This document shows, piece by piece, positions 1 to 8,268 of a DNA stretch of 64,000 bases. The stretch lies in assembly GCA_903870545.1 (NCBI GenBank), contig CAIQDI010000018.1, forward strand, positions 62,001 through 126,000. The letters are read 5' to 3'. Every line of letters starts with the position of its first letter. Position 1 is the stretch's first letter. The stretch comes from an uncultured Pseudomonadota bacterium. GTDB lineage: Bacteria; Pseudomonadota; Gammaproteobacteria; Methylococcales; Methylomonadaceae. The notes beneath the pieces were generated by a model. That model was not told where the DNA came from, did no database searches, and saw only the letters and a list, made by a program, of their open reading frames with translations. Both the position numbers and the translations under genes were made by a program.

Positions 1-1500
1 GCACGCCGAAAAATATTGCTGACTTTCCGCCAATCGACAACTGTGTTCGATTAAACTTTCAATTGCCGCTTGCGTTAACGGCGATGTTTTCGCGTCCGTC
101 GCTTGTTTAATCATCAATTGCGCGAAATGTTGCATCGTTGCTGGCGTGCGTAAAATACGATAATCAAAATCCGCCAACACCCGAAACGACTCGTTAAATT
201 CATCGTCCATCGCTTCCAACAAATAGAAAATATCGCTATTTCCCACCAAAATCATTTTGACATTTAACGGAATAACTTCGGGTTTAAGCGTAATCGTATT
301 AGCACTTTGTTCGGTGTACGGCGATTCGATTTCGATATAACCCGATTTCAACGCCCGTTTCAGCCCTTCCCAAACGAACGGATAATGCAGCACTTTTTCA
401 GCGTCTAAAATCAAATAACCGCCATTCGCTTTGTGCAACGCCCCCGCACAAATTCGCCGATAATGCGGCACGAGCGTTCCTTGGTCGTTGGTATATTCAA
501 CTCGTCCAAACAAATTTTGATAAGTCGGATGCGTTTCATAAATCACTGGCGCACCGCTATCTTGCTTGTAATCAATCAAAATGTTGGGCGCGTATTGTTC
601 TAAAATCAATTTTTTTAACGTGTAATCGCGTTCAATCGGTTCATTCGTGGAAACCGGCATTAAGAAATCGTTAATCGTCAAACGCAGATTTTTTTTCACT
701 TCAGCTAAATACGTCACCACGTCGTCAATTTCGGAATATCGCGCATTTAATTCTTCAAATAACGGCTCAATCGCGGCATCAATCGTTTCATTGTTGAGTT
801 GCGTCATCGAGGCAGCCAATTCTCTGCGCCATTGCGGCAATTCCAATAACACGTCGCTTAAACAATCTTCCAATTCCTCAATCTGTTTTTTAAACATTTC
901 GCGATCTTCGGTCGATAACGCCGCCAATTCCTCGTCGCGAATCGGTTTGTTATCGCACAACGGTAAAAAATTAAACGTGTCATTTTCAGAAAATAAACCA
1001 ATGTTAATTTCACGCGCTTGAGCATCAACGTATTCGGTCGCGTCGCGATAAGTGTGAACAAATTGGCGTTCGACAGCGGTTTTTTTCTGTTGATAACTGG
1101 GATTTTCAAACGCAGCAGGAAATGTCGCGAGAACATTGGTGATTAAATTTTCAATCGCTTTGCAAAAATCTTGTCCGTGTTCAGCGGGTAATTGAACGGC
1201 AATCGGTTCGCGCGAATTGTCGAAATTATCTACATAAGCATAAGACGACGGCGCAGTATGATTGGGCGCGAGGGCGTTTAAATACTGCATAATCATCGAC
1301 AACCGTCCCGAACCGGTTTCGCCCATGACAAAAATGTTGTAGCCAGAATTGGTCATCGAAATGCCGAATTCGAGCGCAGATTGAGCGCGTTCCTGCCCCA
1401 AAATGCTGGTGTGGGAATTCAACGGCGCGGTGAAATCGATGCCGCTCAAATCGATGCGGGCTTTTAAAGTTTCGCTGGTAAGTTTTAGAGAATCGGTCAT
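1..1500 (-). CDS. Lon-like AAA+ protease, N-terminal part (runs off the left edge)
   Basis: Open frame of 500 codons from an ATG at 1498-1500 to the window edge, no stop. Residues 60-68 form a P-loop, GETGSGRLS, with Arg where most P-loops have Lys; this variant is usual in the LonB/YcbZ-like branch of Lon proteases. Residues 360-367, GGYLILDA, match the Walker B strand of that branch, after a long helical insertion (about 110-300). The Ser-Lys protease domain would lie beyond the left edge, so proteolytic activity is inferred from family membership only. Predicted role: ATP-dependent cytoplasmic protein degradation. The next minus-strand gene starts just upstream. Confidence 0.85.
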   Translation of the reverse strand, partial: MTDSLKLTSETLKARIDLSGIDFTAPLNSHTSILGQERAQSALEFGISMTNSGYNIFVMGETGSGRLSMIMQYLNALAPNHTAPSSYAYVDNFDNSREPIAVQLPAEHGQDFCKAIENLITNVLATFPAAFENPSYQQKKTAVERQFVHTYRDATEYVDAQAREINIGLFSENDTFNFLPLCDNKPIRDEELAALSTEDREMFKKQIEELEDCLSDVLLELPQWRRELAASMTQLNNETIDAAIEPLFEELNARYSEIDDVVTYLAEVKKNLRLTINDFLMPVSTNEPIERDYTLKKLILEQYAPNILIDYKQDSGAPVIYETHPTYQNLFGRVEYTNDQGTLVPHYRRICAGALHKANGGYLILDAEKVLHYPFVWEGLKRALKSGYIEIESPYTEQSANTITLKPEVIPLNVKMILVGNSDIFYLLEAMDDEFNESFRVLADFDYRILRTPATMQHFAQLMIKQATDAKTSPLTQAAIESLIEHSCRLAESQQYFSAC

Positions 1501-1504
1501 ATTT

Positions 1505-1819
1505 TTATTTGATGATTAAACTGTTATTGACGGCTTTGACACCTTTGACGGTGCGAGCGAGTTGGACGGCGCGATCGGCTTCTTTTTGTGTATCGATAAA
1601 GCCGCTGAGTTGCACCGTGCCTTTATAACTTTTGACGTTAATATCCAGCATTTTCAAGCGCGAATCGCCTAAAAATGTCGATTTTATTTTGGTCGTGAGA
1701 ACGGTATCGTCGAAATATTCGCCGGTGCTTTCGTGCTTGGTATTTTCCGTGCAGCCACTGATTACGCTGAGTAAAAATAGACTGAGCAACAAACGAGTGA
1801 GAAACTTTAATATGTTCAT
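1505..1819 (-). CDS. BON-domain lipoprotein
   Basis: 104 residues. I chose the ATG at 1817-1819 because it places a lipoprotein signal (hydrophobic stretch ending in VISGC) at the N-terminus; an in-frame ATG 13 codons further upstream is possible, and neither start has a good Shine-Dalgarno. After the lipidated Cys the protein is a single BON domain, with the typical pattern of a helix (DDTVLTTKIKSTFL), a strand with V.SYKGTV.LSG, and a second helix (KEADRAVQLARTVKGV). BON proteins (OsmY/DolP-like) sit in the periplasm or on the outer membrane and bind phospholipid; the exact role here is unknown. Confidence 0.8.
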   Translation of the reverse strand: MNILKFLTRLLLSLFLLSVISGCTENTKHESTGEYFDDTVLTTKIKSTFLGDSRLKMLDINVKSYKGTVQLSGFIDTQKEADRAVQLARTVKGVKAVNNSLIIK

Positions 1820-1920
1820 TTTTGATGACAGGTTCGAGATAAAAGTAGCGCATATCATAACGGTTTCAACGCATACAGGCTATAAACGCGGGACAGTCGA
1901 AAATAATAGGATTTCACGAA

Positions 1921-1954
1921 GCGTCCAAAGTTTGTCGCTTTAATCCTTTACACC
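1921..1954 (+). promoter_or_regulatory. Promoter-like element, copy 1 of 3 (CGTCCA-N5-TGTCGC)
   Basis: Contains CGTCCA, a 5-base spacer, TGTCGC, then TTTAAT and a -10-like TACACC 27 bases after the start of the motif. Copies 2 (3016) and 3 (5269) share the layout with a 4-base spacer and a -10-like box at 26 bases. This copy lies immediately beyond the 3' end of the WYL regulator gene. On the plus strand it would transcribe antisense to that gene; on the other strand it lies about 100 bases upstream of the BON lipoprotein. Function unknown. Confidence 0.5.
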
Positions 1955-1955
1955 T

Positions 1956-2948
1956 TTAGCAATACATTTTGCTTAATGCTTTGACTTCCAACGCAAAGGC
2001 TTGGCGTAATTCCAATGGTTCAAGCACTTCAATTCCCGTTCCGAAACTGCGAAGCCACCAATGTAATTGTTCTGTATTCGTAACAATGGCTTCCAATAAA
2101 TAGTGTTTCTCGTCAATATCACTAATTTTCTGCTTCGCGCAAAGCGGCGTTTCCAGCAACACTTGTTTCAAAAAAACATTAACTTTTAGTTTTAGCGTAA
2201 TTTCTTCCAAATGATTATCGACAGGATAACTAAAACTACCTTGGGTAATGTAATCGTTCAACACAAAATCGGTTGGCACTAACACGACTCGGTCGCTTAA
2301 TTCAGCGTCTTTAAAACGATGCAACGCTAATTGTTTAACGTCGGTGTAATCAAAAATCGTAGCAACCAAATAAATGCTATTGTGGCGAAACACTAAACCC
2401 AACGGATTGATTTCGTAAGTTTTTGGCGATTTGTTCACGGCTTGATAAGTCGCTTTGAAACGCAGACTTTTGAGCAACGCTTCATAAACAACTGCCAAAA
2501 CAGAAGGCTCAATTTCGGCTGGCAACAAAGGCAAATTATTCGGAACAACACCGACTTTCTCAATCCAATGCTCAAATTTCGATTCTTTCAAACGCTTGTC
2601 AGCCAAATCAAAATAACCCGTTAAACGTCCTCGAACCGAAGGTGGTAATAACGGTTCAAGAAACATTTCAGCCAATTTAAAGGTCAAAGCTTCATCCGTT
2701 GACATCATCGGCAATTGCATAGGGCTGGAATTATCAATCCAAAACCAACGCAATGGTTTGGTATTTTCAGTGTTTGCAATCGGAAATAACGGCGACGCTG
2801 AAAGTTTTACCAAGTCGCGTTGTACCGTTCGCAAATCGACGGCGTATCTCATATTTTGCAACTTTTCTAAAATTTCGGGTGTTGAAATCGAATTCGGTGC
2901 TTTCGGAATCAAGCACAGCATATCGAAATAACGTAACAAGCTCTCCAT
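1956..2948 (-). CDS. WYL-domain transcriptional regulator
   Basis: 330 residues. Start at 2946-2948 because AAAGGA lies 6 bases upstream; an in-frame ATG five codons earlier lacks this. The N-terminal 60 residues form a winged helix-turn-helix (STPEILEKLQ then DLRTVQRDLVKL), as in the DeoR-like/YafY family. The middle and C-terminal parts fit a WYL domain and its C-terminal extension (NPLGLVFRHNSIYLVATI region, about residues 180-200). WYL regulators sense nucleic-acid or nucleotide ligands and often control defence or stress genes. Copies of a shared sequence element lie at both ends of the gene and once more near 5270, so these are candidate operators. Ligand and targets are unknown. Confidence 0.85.
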   Translation of the reverse strand: MESLLRYFDMLCLIPKAPNSISTPEILEKLQNMRYAVDLRTVQRDLVKLSASPLFPIANTENTKPLRWFWIDNSSPMQLPMMSTDEALTFKLAEMFLEPLLPPSVRGRLTGYFDLADKRLKESKFEHWIEKVGVVPNNLPLLPAEIEPSVLAVVYEALLKSLRFKATYQAVNKSPKTYEINPLGLVFRHNSIYLVATIFDYTDVKQLALHRFKDAELSDRVVLVPTDFVLNDYITQGSFSYPVDNHLEEITLKLKVNVFLKQVLLETPLCAKQKISDIDEKHYLLEAIVTNTEQLHWWLRSFGTGIEVLEPLELRQAFALEVKALSKMYC

Positions 2949-3015
2949 CGGTTTTCCTTTCAAGTCTATTTATATTTTCAAAAACTATAGCATCAATTGT
3001 TAAATTTTTTATAAA

Positions 3016-3049
3016 AACGTCCAATTTTGTCGCATTGATGTTTTACACT
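3016..3049 (+). promoter_or_regulatory. Promoter-like element, copy 2 of 3
   Basis: CGTCCA-ATTT-TGTCGC followed by ATTGAT and a -10-like TACACT (3044-3049), 26 bases after the start of the motif. It lies in the divergent intergenic region between the WYL regulator and the gene at 3081, and ends 42 bases before that gene's core start. The CGTCCA...TGTCGC part overlaps where a -35 box would be, so it may be an operator or a special promoter. Inference. Confidence 0.55.
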
Positions 3050-3080
3050 GTCACCCAATTAACTAAAACTAAAATCAATT

Positions 3081-3467
3081 ATGAAAAAACGTCGCTACAT
3101 CAAACGCAAAAAAGTTTATCTCCGAACAAAATACCGTTTCAGAGAATCCAAAACGCATCCTGTGTTTAAACAGTTTTTGGCATGGTACGAATTGTATCAA
3201 TCTGAATTCAACTATCCATTACGGCGTTTTACAGAAAATTCGATGTTGATTGATGGCGTGAATGACAAAATTCGCGTTTGTTACGATGGTTGCGAGTTAG
3301 TCGTTTGTGTTTGTTGGCAAGGTTGGTACGAAGAATTTTTTTATTACGGCGCATCGCCTGAACCCACAGCACACGGCTTTATAAATAAATCGCTGCTGCC
3401 TGAATGGCAAACCGTGTATTTTTCAGAAGCCGCGCTGTATGAATTTGATGTTTTTGAAAAACAATGA
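3081..3467 (+). CDS. Hypothetical basic protein
   Basis: 128 residues, not recognised. The first 25 residues are very basic (MKKRRYIKRKKVYLR...), with no signal peptide or membrane segment. The middle has several aromatic residues and Cys (RVCYDGCELVVCVCWQGW) and the C-terminal part is acidic and aromatic. It is divergent from the WYL regulator gene and has the promoter-like element just upstream, so it may belong to that regulon. It converges with the nuclease gene at 3500. The ATG at 3081 has no clear Shine-Dalgarno. Confidence 0.6.
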   Translation: MKKRRYIKRKKVYLRTKYRFRESKTHPVFKQFLAWYELYQSEFNYPLRRFTENSMLIDGVNDKIRVCYDGCELVVCVCWQGWYEEFFYYGASPEPTAHGFINKSLLPEWQTVYFSEAALYEFDVFEKQ

Positions 3468-3499
3468 TGAGCTTTGTTTTTCACCAGCACAGCATTTTT

Positions 3500-4495
3500 T
3501 TATAATTTCGCTGCAACGGTATCAATCAATTGTTCCATTTTTTTCAAATTTGCAATCGTCGCTGGTAAATCAATTAAGCCTTCAGTTGTTGCAATTCGAT
3601 ACTCGTCAGATAATTTTGCAACGCCCATATACGCGCCAACTTTTCCATATTTTTCAATACCAATACTTTGTTCTTTTGCCACTTCAAACAAAGGTTTTCT
3701 GTAATAGTCGCGGAGTTTTGAGCTTTGGTCACGATGACCATTAACTTCTACTTTAAAAATGAACTTATGCTGTTCTAACTGTAAATAAACAGCAAAGTCC
3801 TTGTCATCTAATGTTTTTACTATCCAATGCCACCAAAAACCTAAAAAGCCACCCGACGGATTTGCAACATAATCCCAAGTTCCTCCAAGTTCTTTCTGAA
3901 TTGTTGAATAAAATCCCATCCAAGAATACCAATGCCATTTTTCAAACGGCAAAGTGTTAAAACTTGCGATGCTTGCATCTATTCGTTTTAAACGGAGATA
4001 GTAATCCAACAAAATGTCATTTTTATTAGTCGCAGTGATTACAGAATGATAATTTTTGAGAATAACGAGCATTTTTTCGCGTGTAAAAATTGAATAACCC
4101 GCTTTAATGACTCTGGATAAATTGCTTTGCTCCTCCATTTTGAAATACACAGGAACAACTTTAAATTTTGTGTTTTCATAATGTTTTTCTGCCATTTCAA
4201 CATATTTGAGGTTACTAGCAGACTCACTTGTCCCCGTTTTATCCTCGATAAGAAGAAAGTATTCGCCATTAACTTCGGCAGAAATATCAGTGTGTTTCCA
4301 CTGCATTTTAATCTTTACAGTTTCAACGATGTAATCATCTTTATTGAGCAGTTTTCTAACAAAATCGACAGCACAATCGTGAAGATTTTTATCAATTTCG
4401 GCATATTCTTTGTTTGCCCATGTCAAAAGCCAAGCAATAAAAGCGTCTTGTGATAATTCAGATGTGGCAAAATCGAATAAATTCGGTTTATTCAT
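3500..4495 (-). CDS. PD-(D/E)XK nuclease family protein (PDDEXK_4 type)
   Basis: 331 residues. The N-terminus NLFDFATSELSQDAFIAWLL is the hallmark opening of the PF14281-like family. The probable catalytic residues are D70 (HTDISAEV) and E84/K86 in LLIEDKTGT, matching D...ExK. The rest is mixed alpha/beta with many aromatic residues and no recognised partner domain. Proteins of this family occur in mobile and defence-linked regions; substrate unknown. The next minus-strand gene (4507-5061) ends 11 bases before this gene's start. Confidence 0.8.
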   Translation of the reverse strand: MNKPNLFDFATSELSQDAFIAWLLTWANKEYAEIDKNLHDCAVDFVRKLLNKDDYIVETVKIKMQWKHTDISAEVNGEYFLLIEDKTGTSESASNLKYVEMAEKHYENTKFKVVPVYFKMEEQSNLSRVIKAGYSIFTREKMLVILKNYHSVITATNKNDILLDYYLRLKRIDASIASFNTLPFEKWHWYSWMGFYSTIQKELGGTWDYVANPSGGFLGFWWHWIVKTLDDKDFAVYLQLEQHKFIFKVEVNGHRDQSSKLRDYYRKPLFEVAKEQSIGIEKYGKVGAYMGVAKLSDEYRIATTEGLIDLPATIANLKKMEQLIDTVAAKL

Positions 4496-4506
4496 TTTTA
4501 TACTCC

Positions 4507-5061
4507 TTAAAACCGTCTTGCATTTTCTTGTTGTTCCTGTTTTTGTAAGAATTCATTGGATTCAATAGTAAGATCTCCCTGATCTAGTTTATCAACCATC
4601 ATTCTAAGAATTAAGGCGTTTCCTGATTTATCTTTCCACGATACAGAATTAGTATTGTATTCAACCCCTAGTTTATTTCTTATTACCGAATCTTTATCAA
4701 TATATGGGGTTCCAAATTTTTCTTGGAATCCCCGCTTTAAAATGTTGTGAGTTTCAACATTCGATGCAAACATTCCTGTAACACAAGAAAATAATTCCAT
4801 CTTGTTTTTATCAAAACTTACAGCACAATTCATCTTAATCCCTCCGATTGTAAACATCCCCGAGTTAAGTGTATCAAGGGATTTATCCAAAGAACCTAAC
4901 CCACTGTTAGTTATGCCATTATCTGCCGCTGCATTAACCTGAGCTGGTGTTGATATTCCAGGGATTAACCCAATAACATTTATCTGGTTAGTTAAATTTT
5001 CTGCAAATACAGGTGAGCTGAAAAAAATAATTGCCGCTGCGTTGTAGAGTATGTTTTTCAT
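4507..5061 (-). CDS. Hypothetical secreted protein
   Basis: 184 residues. The first 20 residues form a signal peptide (MKNILYNAAAIIFFSSPVFA, cleavage after VFA). The mature part is a periplasmic-type domain with two Cys (MNCAVSF, FSCVTG) that could pair, and a Gln/Glu-rich tail. The NILKRGFQEKFGTP-type segment resembles small periplasmic proteins of unknown function, but I do not recognise a named family. Upstream of the nuclease gene on the same strand, so the two may be co-transcribed. Confidence 0.65.
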   Translation of the reverse strand: MKNILYNAAAIIFFSSPVFAENLTNQINVIGLIPGISTPAQVNAAADNGITNSGLGSLDKSLDTLNSGMFTIGGIKMNCAVSFDKNKMELFSCVTGMFASNVETHNILKRGFQEKFGTPYIDKDSVIRNKLGVEYNTNSVSWKDKSGNALILRMMVDKLDQGDLTIESNEFLQKQEQQENARRF

Positions 5062-5268
5062 CGATTGGTTATCCTTAAAATTATTATGTTTGTTGCCGAA
5101 TTGTACAGAGATTATTTGATTTTGTAATGCAGCAGATTATTCCACCGTGACAGGTTTATCAGCAATGGTAGAGATGGTGTGACGACCAAATCAAAATACG
5201 TCTTTGATGACCATGAAACGTATAACTCCACAAAAAATTTCTGCGGCAGCTTAAAATTTATTTCACAA

Positions 5269-5302
5269 AACGTCCAGTTATGTCGCGTTAATAAATTATG
5301 AT
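5269..5302 (+). promoter_or_regulatory. Promoter-like element, copy 3 of 3
   Basis: CGTCCA-GTTA-TGTCGC, then GTTAAT and a -10-like TATGAT (5297-5302), 26 bases after the motif start as in copy 2. It ends 48 bases before the sirtuin remnant's ATG and would drive the remnant, the toxin-antitoxin pair and perhaps rtcB. Similarity to copy 1 extends upstream (TTTCACGAA in copy 1, TTTCACAAA here). Confidence 0.55.
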
Positions 5303-5339
5303 TCCCTCGCCCTAAAAAATAACGACGAGAAAATGCAAC

Positions 5340-5474
5340 ATGAACATATTTAACGCGCCAACTATTCCAACCGCCTTAATCGAAAAAATCAAAACCGCTA
5401 AACATTTGGTTGTGCTAATGCACGGCAAAGCAGGTGATATTTTGCCAAAACTTTATGATGAAACTTTTTTATAA
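5340..5474 (+). pseudogene. Sirtuin (Sir2/CobB-like) remnant with an internal deletion
   Basis: 44-residue open frame. Its first 26 residues (…IPTALIEKIKTAKHLVVL) match the N-terminus of bacterial Sir2 deacylases, which continue TGAGISAESGIP. Here it jumps directly to MHGKAGDILPKL, which resembles the C-terminal end of the same family (…GKAGEILP.L). The whole NAD-binding and catalytic core is missing while the frame is kept. This looks like an in-frame internal deletion, so the peptide is unlikely to be an enzyme. It keeps a promoter-like element 48 bases upstream and lies just before the toxin-antitoxin pair. Confidence 0.6.
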
Positions 5475-5489
5475 CTGGAGCAAAAAAAT

Positions 5490-5696
5490 ATGATGACTTT
5501 AACCATTCCTGACGAATTAGAAATGTCATTGAGCATTGCTGCACAAAACAAACACATGACACCGCTAGATTTTGTGATTGGATTACTTAAAAAAAATCTT
5601 GAACAACAAAGCATTCAAGATGATACGGACGCATTATTGATTCACGAGCAATTGATGGAACAGTACGCTGAAACATTTGAAAAATTGGCACAGTGA
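5490..5696 (+). CDS. Antitoxin of a Doc-type module
   Basis: 68 residues. A GGAG at 5477-5480 precedes tandem ATGs (5490 and 5493). The N-terminal TLTIPDELEMSLSIAAQN then a helical stretch suggest a ribbon-helix-helix-like DNA-binding half rather than a classical Phd fold. The acidic helical C-terminus (HEQLMEQYAETFEKLAQ) is the likely toxin-neutralising segment. The stop is one base before the toxin start, which implies translational coupling. Confidence 0.75.
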   Translation: MMTLTIPDELEMSLSIAAQNKHMTPLDFVIGLLKKNLEQQSIQDDTDALLIHEQLMEQYAETFEKLAQ

Positions 5697-5697
5697 A

Positions 5698-6087
5698 ATG
5701 GCGGAATTATTTTTTATCAACAAATCGCTGGCTTTAAAAATGCACCAGCAACAAGTTGAACGTTTTGGCGGTCTAAACGGTGTACGAGATAACGGTTTGC
5801 TTGAATCGGCTTTAGGCGCGGTACAACAAACTTGGCATTACACGCAAGATATTTACGAAGCCGCCGCACAGTATTGTTATTCGATTGTGAATAATCATCC
5901 GTTTTTGGACGGCAACAAACGTACAGCTACCGCTTGTATGCTGGTGTTTTTGGTTAAAAATGGCATTCGACCAACCATCAGTAACGCTTTGCTTTATGAC
6001 ACGGTTATTGCAGTGACCACAAACATGATGCAACGCACAGAATTAGCCGCTTTGCTTAAACAGCATTCTGAAATAAAACACAATTAA
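5698..6087 (+). CDS. doc: Doc-type Fic toxin
   Basis: 129 residues from the ATG at 5698; an in-frame ATG seven codons upstream overlaps the antitoxin, but the chosen start gives the usual Doc length (about 126) and TGA-A-ATG coupling. Motif HPFLDGNKR at 67-75 is the Fic signature in its Doc form (HxFx(D/N)(A/G)NKR). Doc toxins phosphorylate elongation factor Tu and arrest translation. The N-terminal FGGLNGVRDNGLLESAL segment is also typical of Doc proteins. Confidence 0.9.
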   Translation: MAELFFINKSLALKMHQQQVERFGGLNGVRDNGLLESALGAVQQTWHYTQDIYEAAAQYCYSIVNNHPFLDGNKRTATACMLVFLVKNGIRPTISNALLYDTVIAVTTNMMQRTELAALLKQHSEIKHN

Positions 6088-6099
6088 GAAGAGGCAAAA

Positions 6100-7296
6100 A
6101 TGACGATTAAAACGGTGCTGACCGAAGGCAATGTGCCAGTCAAAATTTGGACTGACGAAATTGAAGACCGTGCAAAACAACAACTCAGCAACATTGCGAA
6201 TTTGCCTTTTATTCACAAACACGTCGCCGCGATGCCTGATGTTCATACGGGAATTGGCGCGACGATTGGCAGTGTGATTGCCTGCCACAAAGCGATTATT
6301 CCTGCGGCAGTTGGCGTAGATATTGGCTGTGGGATGATTGCGTGCCGATTGTCTTTGACGGCGAATGACATTGACGAAAAATTGTTAAAAACGCTTTTTG
6401 ACCAAATCAGCCGTGATATTCCTGTCGGACGCGACCAACACAAAGAAGACCGTGCGCTGGTTGAACGGGCGTTGCCGTTTGAAACGCAATTGATGTTGAT
6501 GACTGAAAAACATCCGAAATTGCTTAAATCGTTTGGTAAATCGTCGAGTTGGATTTGCCAAATGGGAACGCTCGGCAGTGGCAATCATTTTATCGAGTTG
6601 TGTTTGGACGAACAGCAACGGCTTTGGATTATGCTGCATTCGGGCAGTCGTGGGATTGGCAACGCCATCGGGAATTATTTTATCGAGTTGGCGCGAAAAG
6701 ATATGGAACAGTGGTTCATTCAATTGCCCGACCGTGATTTGGCGTATTTTCCCGAAGGTTGCGACCATTTCAACGATTACACGCACGCCGTTGATTGGGC
6801 GCAACGTTACGCTTTTGAAAATCGCCAAGCGATGTTGGATTTAGTGTTGGCGGCATTGAAACGGCATCTGCCTCCGTTTGAAATCACCACCGAAGCCGTG
6901 AATTGTCATCACAATTACGTCGCGCATGAACATCATTTTGATGCGAATGTTTGGGTGACGCGAAAAGGCGCAATTCGAGCGCGAGCAGGTGATTTGGGGA
7001 TTATTCCTGGCAGCATGGGTGCGAAATCTTACATTGTGCGTGGCAAAGGAAATCCTGAAAGTTTTCATTCTTGCGCTCACGGGGCTGGTCGAAAAATGAG
7101 CCGCACCGCTGCTGAAAAAGAATTTACGATTGCTGATTTAATCGCACAAACCGAAGGTGTGATTTGTCGCAAAGACAAAGGCGTGCTGGATGAAATTCCG
7201 TCAGCATACAAAGATATTGATGTTGTGATGGCAAATCAAAGTGATTTGGTTGAAGTGGTGCATACGTTGAAGCAGATTTTGTGTGTGAAAGGTTAA
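6100..7296 (+). CDS. rtcB: RNA-splicing ligase RtcB
   Basis: 398 residues, full length. RtcB joins 2',3'-cyclic phosphate or 3'-phosphate RNA ends to 5'-OH ends using GTP and Mn2+, repairing tRNA and rRNA after cleavage. Visible metal and catalytic residues: D74 and C77 in GVDIGCGM, H163 in GSGNHFIEL, H180 in LHSGSRG, H270/H271 in NCHHNYV, and the guanylylated His327 in HGAGR. No rtcA archease gene is next to it. It starts 12 bases after the Doc gene with an AGAAGAGG Shine-Dalgarno, so it may be transcribed with the toxin pair. Confidence 0.95.
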   Translation: MTIKTVLTEGNVPVKIWTDEIEDRAKQQLSNIANLPFIHKHVAAMPDVHTGIGATIGSVIACHKAIIPAAVGVDIGCGMIACRLSLTANDIDEKLLKTLFDQISRDIPVGRDQHKEDRALVERALPFETQLMLMTEKHPKLLKSFGKSSSWICQMGTLGSGNHFIELCLDEQQRLWIMLHSGSRGIGNAIGNYFIELARKDMEQWFIQLPDRDLAYFPEGCDHFNDYTHAVDWAQRYAFENRQAMLDLVLAALKRHLPPFEITTEAVNCHHNYVAHEHHFDANVWVTRKGAIRARAGDLGIIPGSMGAKSYIVRGKGNPESFHSCAHGAGRKMSRTAAEKEFTIADLIAQTEGVICRKDKGVLDEIPSAYKDIDVVMANQSDLVEVVHTLKQILCVKG

Positions 7297-7402
7297 ACAT
7301 ACAACGCGCTCAACACCTTCGTTTCCCGCGCAAACTTTTGGATGATTATTGGCAATGCTATACTTCCCGCTATTATTGATTCCAAATTTTTAGAGAGTTT
7401 AA

Positions 7403-8152
7403 ATGTTTCGTTATTTTCCCCCGCAACACAATCTCCACCCGCACAATTACCGTGATTATTACATTGCCGCATTTACTTTTTTTTGCGTCGCTGTGTGTTT
7501 AATTACCGATGCCGATGCTAGTTTAGAAAAACAAAATGCTTTGGGCGTAAGCGGTTGGGTTTTTTTAATCGGTTGGTTATTGGGTGAAAACAAAGAAATT
7601 CGCGTCCAAGTTTTAATTGCGGTGTTATTTGCAACGGTTGGCGAACATTTCGCGTCACCGTTTATGGGTGGTTACACTTATCGTTTTCACAATGTTCCCG
7701 CTTATGTTCCCGCCGGTCACGGCATGGTGTATTTAACCGCCGTCGCGCTGGGACGTTCTGGATTATTTGTGCGTTACGCGCGGCAAATTGCTTATTTTGT
7801 GGTGGTGGTGTGTGGCGCGTGGTCGTTGTGGGGAATTACGTTTGCCACGCAAGGCGATTGGGTTGGCGCATTATTATTTGTGATATTTCTATTTTATTTA
7901 TTTAAAGGACGTTCGCCGTTGGTTTATTTAGCGGCATTTTTTATTACGACGTGGCTGGAGTTAATCGGCACGGCGGTTGGAACGTGGCAGTGGGCGGCGA
8001 TTGATCCAGTGTTGGGTTTGCCACAAGGAAATCCGCCCAGTGGTGTTGCGGCGTGGTATTGTTTAGTGGATGCTGTGGCGATGGGCGGTTCTGCGCCGGT
8101 GTTGCGAACGGTTAAGAAATCGCGGGATTTTTTACTGAGAAAACTTTCTTGA
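7403..8152 (+). CDS. Hypothetical multi-pass membrane protein
   Basis: 249 residues with about seven hydrophobic segments and a short hydrophilic start (FPPQHNLHPHNYRD). The middle contains GEHFASPFMGGYTYRFHNVP and the AGHGMVYLTAVALGR segment, and the end has an aromatic WQWAAIDPVLGLPQGNPP loop. I do not recognise a family with confidence. An AGAGAG upstream of the ATG serves as ribosome binding site. It stands alone between rtcB and the gene at 8269. Confidence 0.75.
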   Translation: MFRYFPPQHNLHPHNYRDYYIAAFTFFCVAVCLITDADASLEKQNALGVSGWVFLIGWLLGENKEIRVQVLIAVLFATVGEHFASPFMGGYTYRFHNVPAYVPAGHGMVYLTAVALGRSGLFVRYARQIAYFVVVVCGAWSLWGITFATQGDWVGALLFVIFLFYLFKGRSPLVYLAAFFITTWLELIGTAVGTWQWAAIDPVLGLPQGNPPSGVAAWYCLVDAVAMGGSAPVLRTVKKSRDFLLRKLS

Positions 8153-8184
8153 ATTTGAATTTGGCGAAAAACTATTTATCCGTT

Positions 8185-8213
8185 AAGGTTTATTCTTGAT
8201 TTAACCTTTTTTT
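8185..8213 (+). terminator. Probable rho-independent terminator
   Basis: AAGGTT (8185-8190) and AACCTT (8203-8208) form a 6-bp stem with a 12-base loop, followed by a run of five T. Placed just after the membrane protein gene. The stem is short, so weak. Confidence 0.4.
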
Positions 8214-8268
8214 CACATTACTTTGCTAATCTTATCACTTAAAAATCAATGTAACTTTGGAGTTAAAA

